A DNA stretch of 28,616 nucleotides from positions 1-28,616 of the forward strand of contig CATKHK010000178.1 of assembly GCA_949751835.1 (NCBI GenBank), given 5' to 3'. A model generated the notes under the pieces. That model was not told where the DNA came from, searched no databases, and saw only the letters and a program-made list of their open reading frames with translations. Below, in pieces: positions 28,616-28,616 of the stretch (the first letter of the stretch is position 1; every line of letters begins with the position of its first letter). The DNA comes from Blepharisma japonicum. Taxonomy: Eukaryota > Ciliophora > Heterotrichea > Heterotrichida > Blepharismidae. The position numbers and the translations under genes were made by a program.

Positions 28616-28616
28616 G

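Noticed and set aside
1-28616. CRISPR arrays, bacterial promoters or ribosome-binding sites
   Set aside because: No regularly spaced direct repeats are seen, and introns, ribosomal protein eL38, PCNA and Rab show the DNA is eukaryotic nuclear.

Overview
The window reads as nuclear DNA of a heterotrich ciliate, most likely Blepharisma or a close relative. The DNA is AT-rich and the genes are compact. At least fifteen TGA codons lie inside otherwise continuous, family-consistent reading frames where Trp fits, and every gene I can close ends in TAA (about 18) or TAG (2), never TGA. Spliceosomal introns are only 15 or 16 nt long. UGA=Trp with UAA/UAG stops and 15-16 nt introns is the combination known from Blepharisma; Stentor has the small introns but the standard code. 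All gene models below use UGA=Trp, which merges many apparent short ORFs into full proteins.

Layout. 1-567 (-): edge fragment with a CCHC zinc knuckle, LINE ORF1-like. 911-1921 (-): SAM-dependent O-methyltransferase. 2558-4740 (-): 716-aa coiled-coil protein with two 16-nt introns. 5033-5947 (+): CTU1 tRNA thiolase. 6049-6561 (-): small basic Ser-rich protein. 6905-8188 (-) and 8342-9154 (+): a divergent pair, a zinc-motif/kelch protein and an F-box protein with an FBA (N-glycan-binding type) domain. 9796-10128 (-): small helical protein. 10129-11806: 1.7 kb without a gene. 11807-12121 (+): PLAC8 Cys-rich protein. 12458-13078 (-) and 13097-14620 (+): Rab32-like GTPase and a coiled-coil protein, start codons only 18 bp apart. 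15042-15284 (+): ribosomal protein eL38 with an intron directly after the ATG. 15971-16180 and 16327-16818 (+): small single-pass and four-pass membrane proteins. 17008-17772 (-): PCNA. 17901-19118 (+): pepsin-type aspartic protease. 19232-20923 (-): coiled coil plus USP-like domain with both main catalytic residues apparently lost. 21083-21910 (+): basic hypothetical. 22055-24736 (+): 893-aa protein with repeated TFxP motifs. 25089-25931 (+): macrodomain protein. 25962-26699 (+): coiled-coil protein. 26798-27874: four tRNA-like, Pol III-type elements. 27920-28615 (-): C-terminal part of a multi-pass membrane protein, running off the right edge.

These are independent eukaryotic housekeeping, cytoskeletal and regulatory genes, not an operon. 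Three genes touch ubiquitin biology (F-box/FBA, kelch, pseudo-USP), but nothing ties them together beyond location. The most unusual item is the family of four tRNA-like elements in 26798-27874. They share a 7-bp terminal stem, a four-to-five-bp mini D-hairpin with a 3-nt loop, an enlarged middle hairpin with a conserved (T/C)TCTCA loop motif, and a canonical T-arm/B box. They also have a TATA-like element near -30 and T-run terminators, and three of the four carry AACGA exactly 38 nt upstream.
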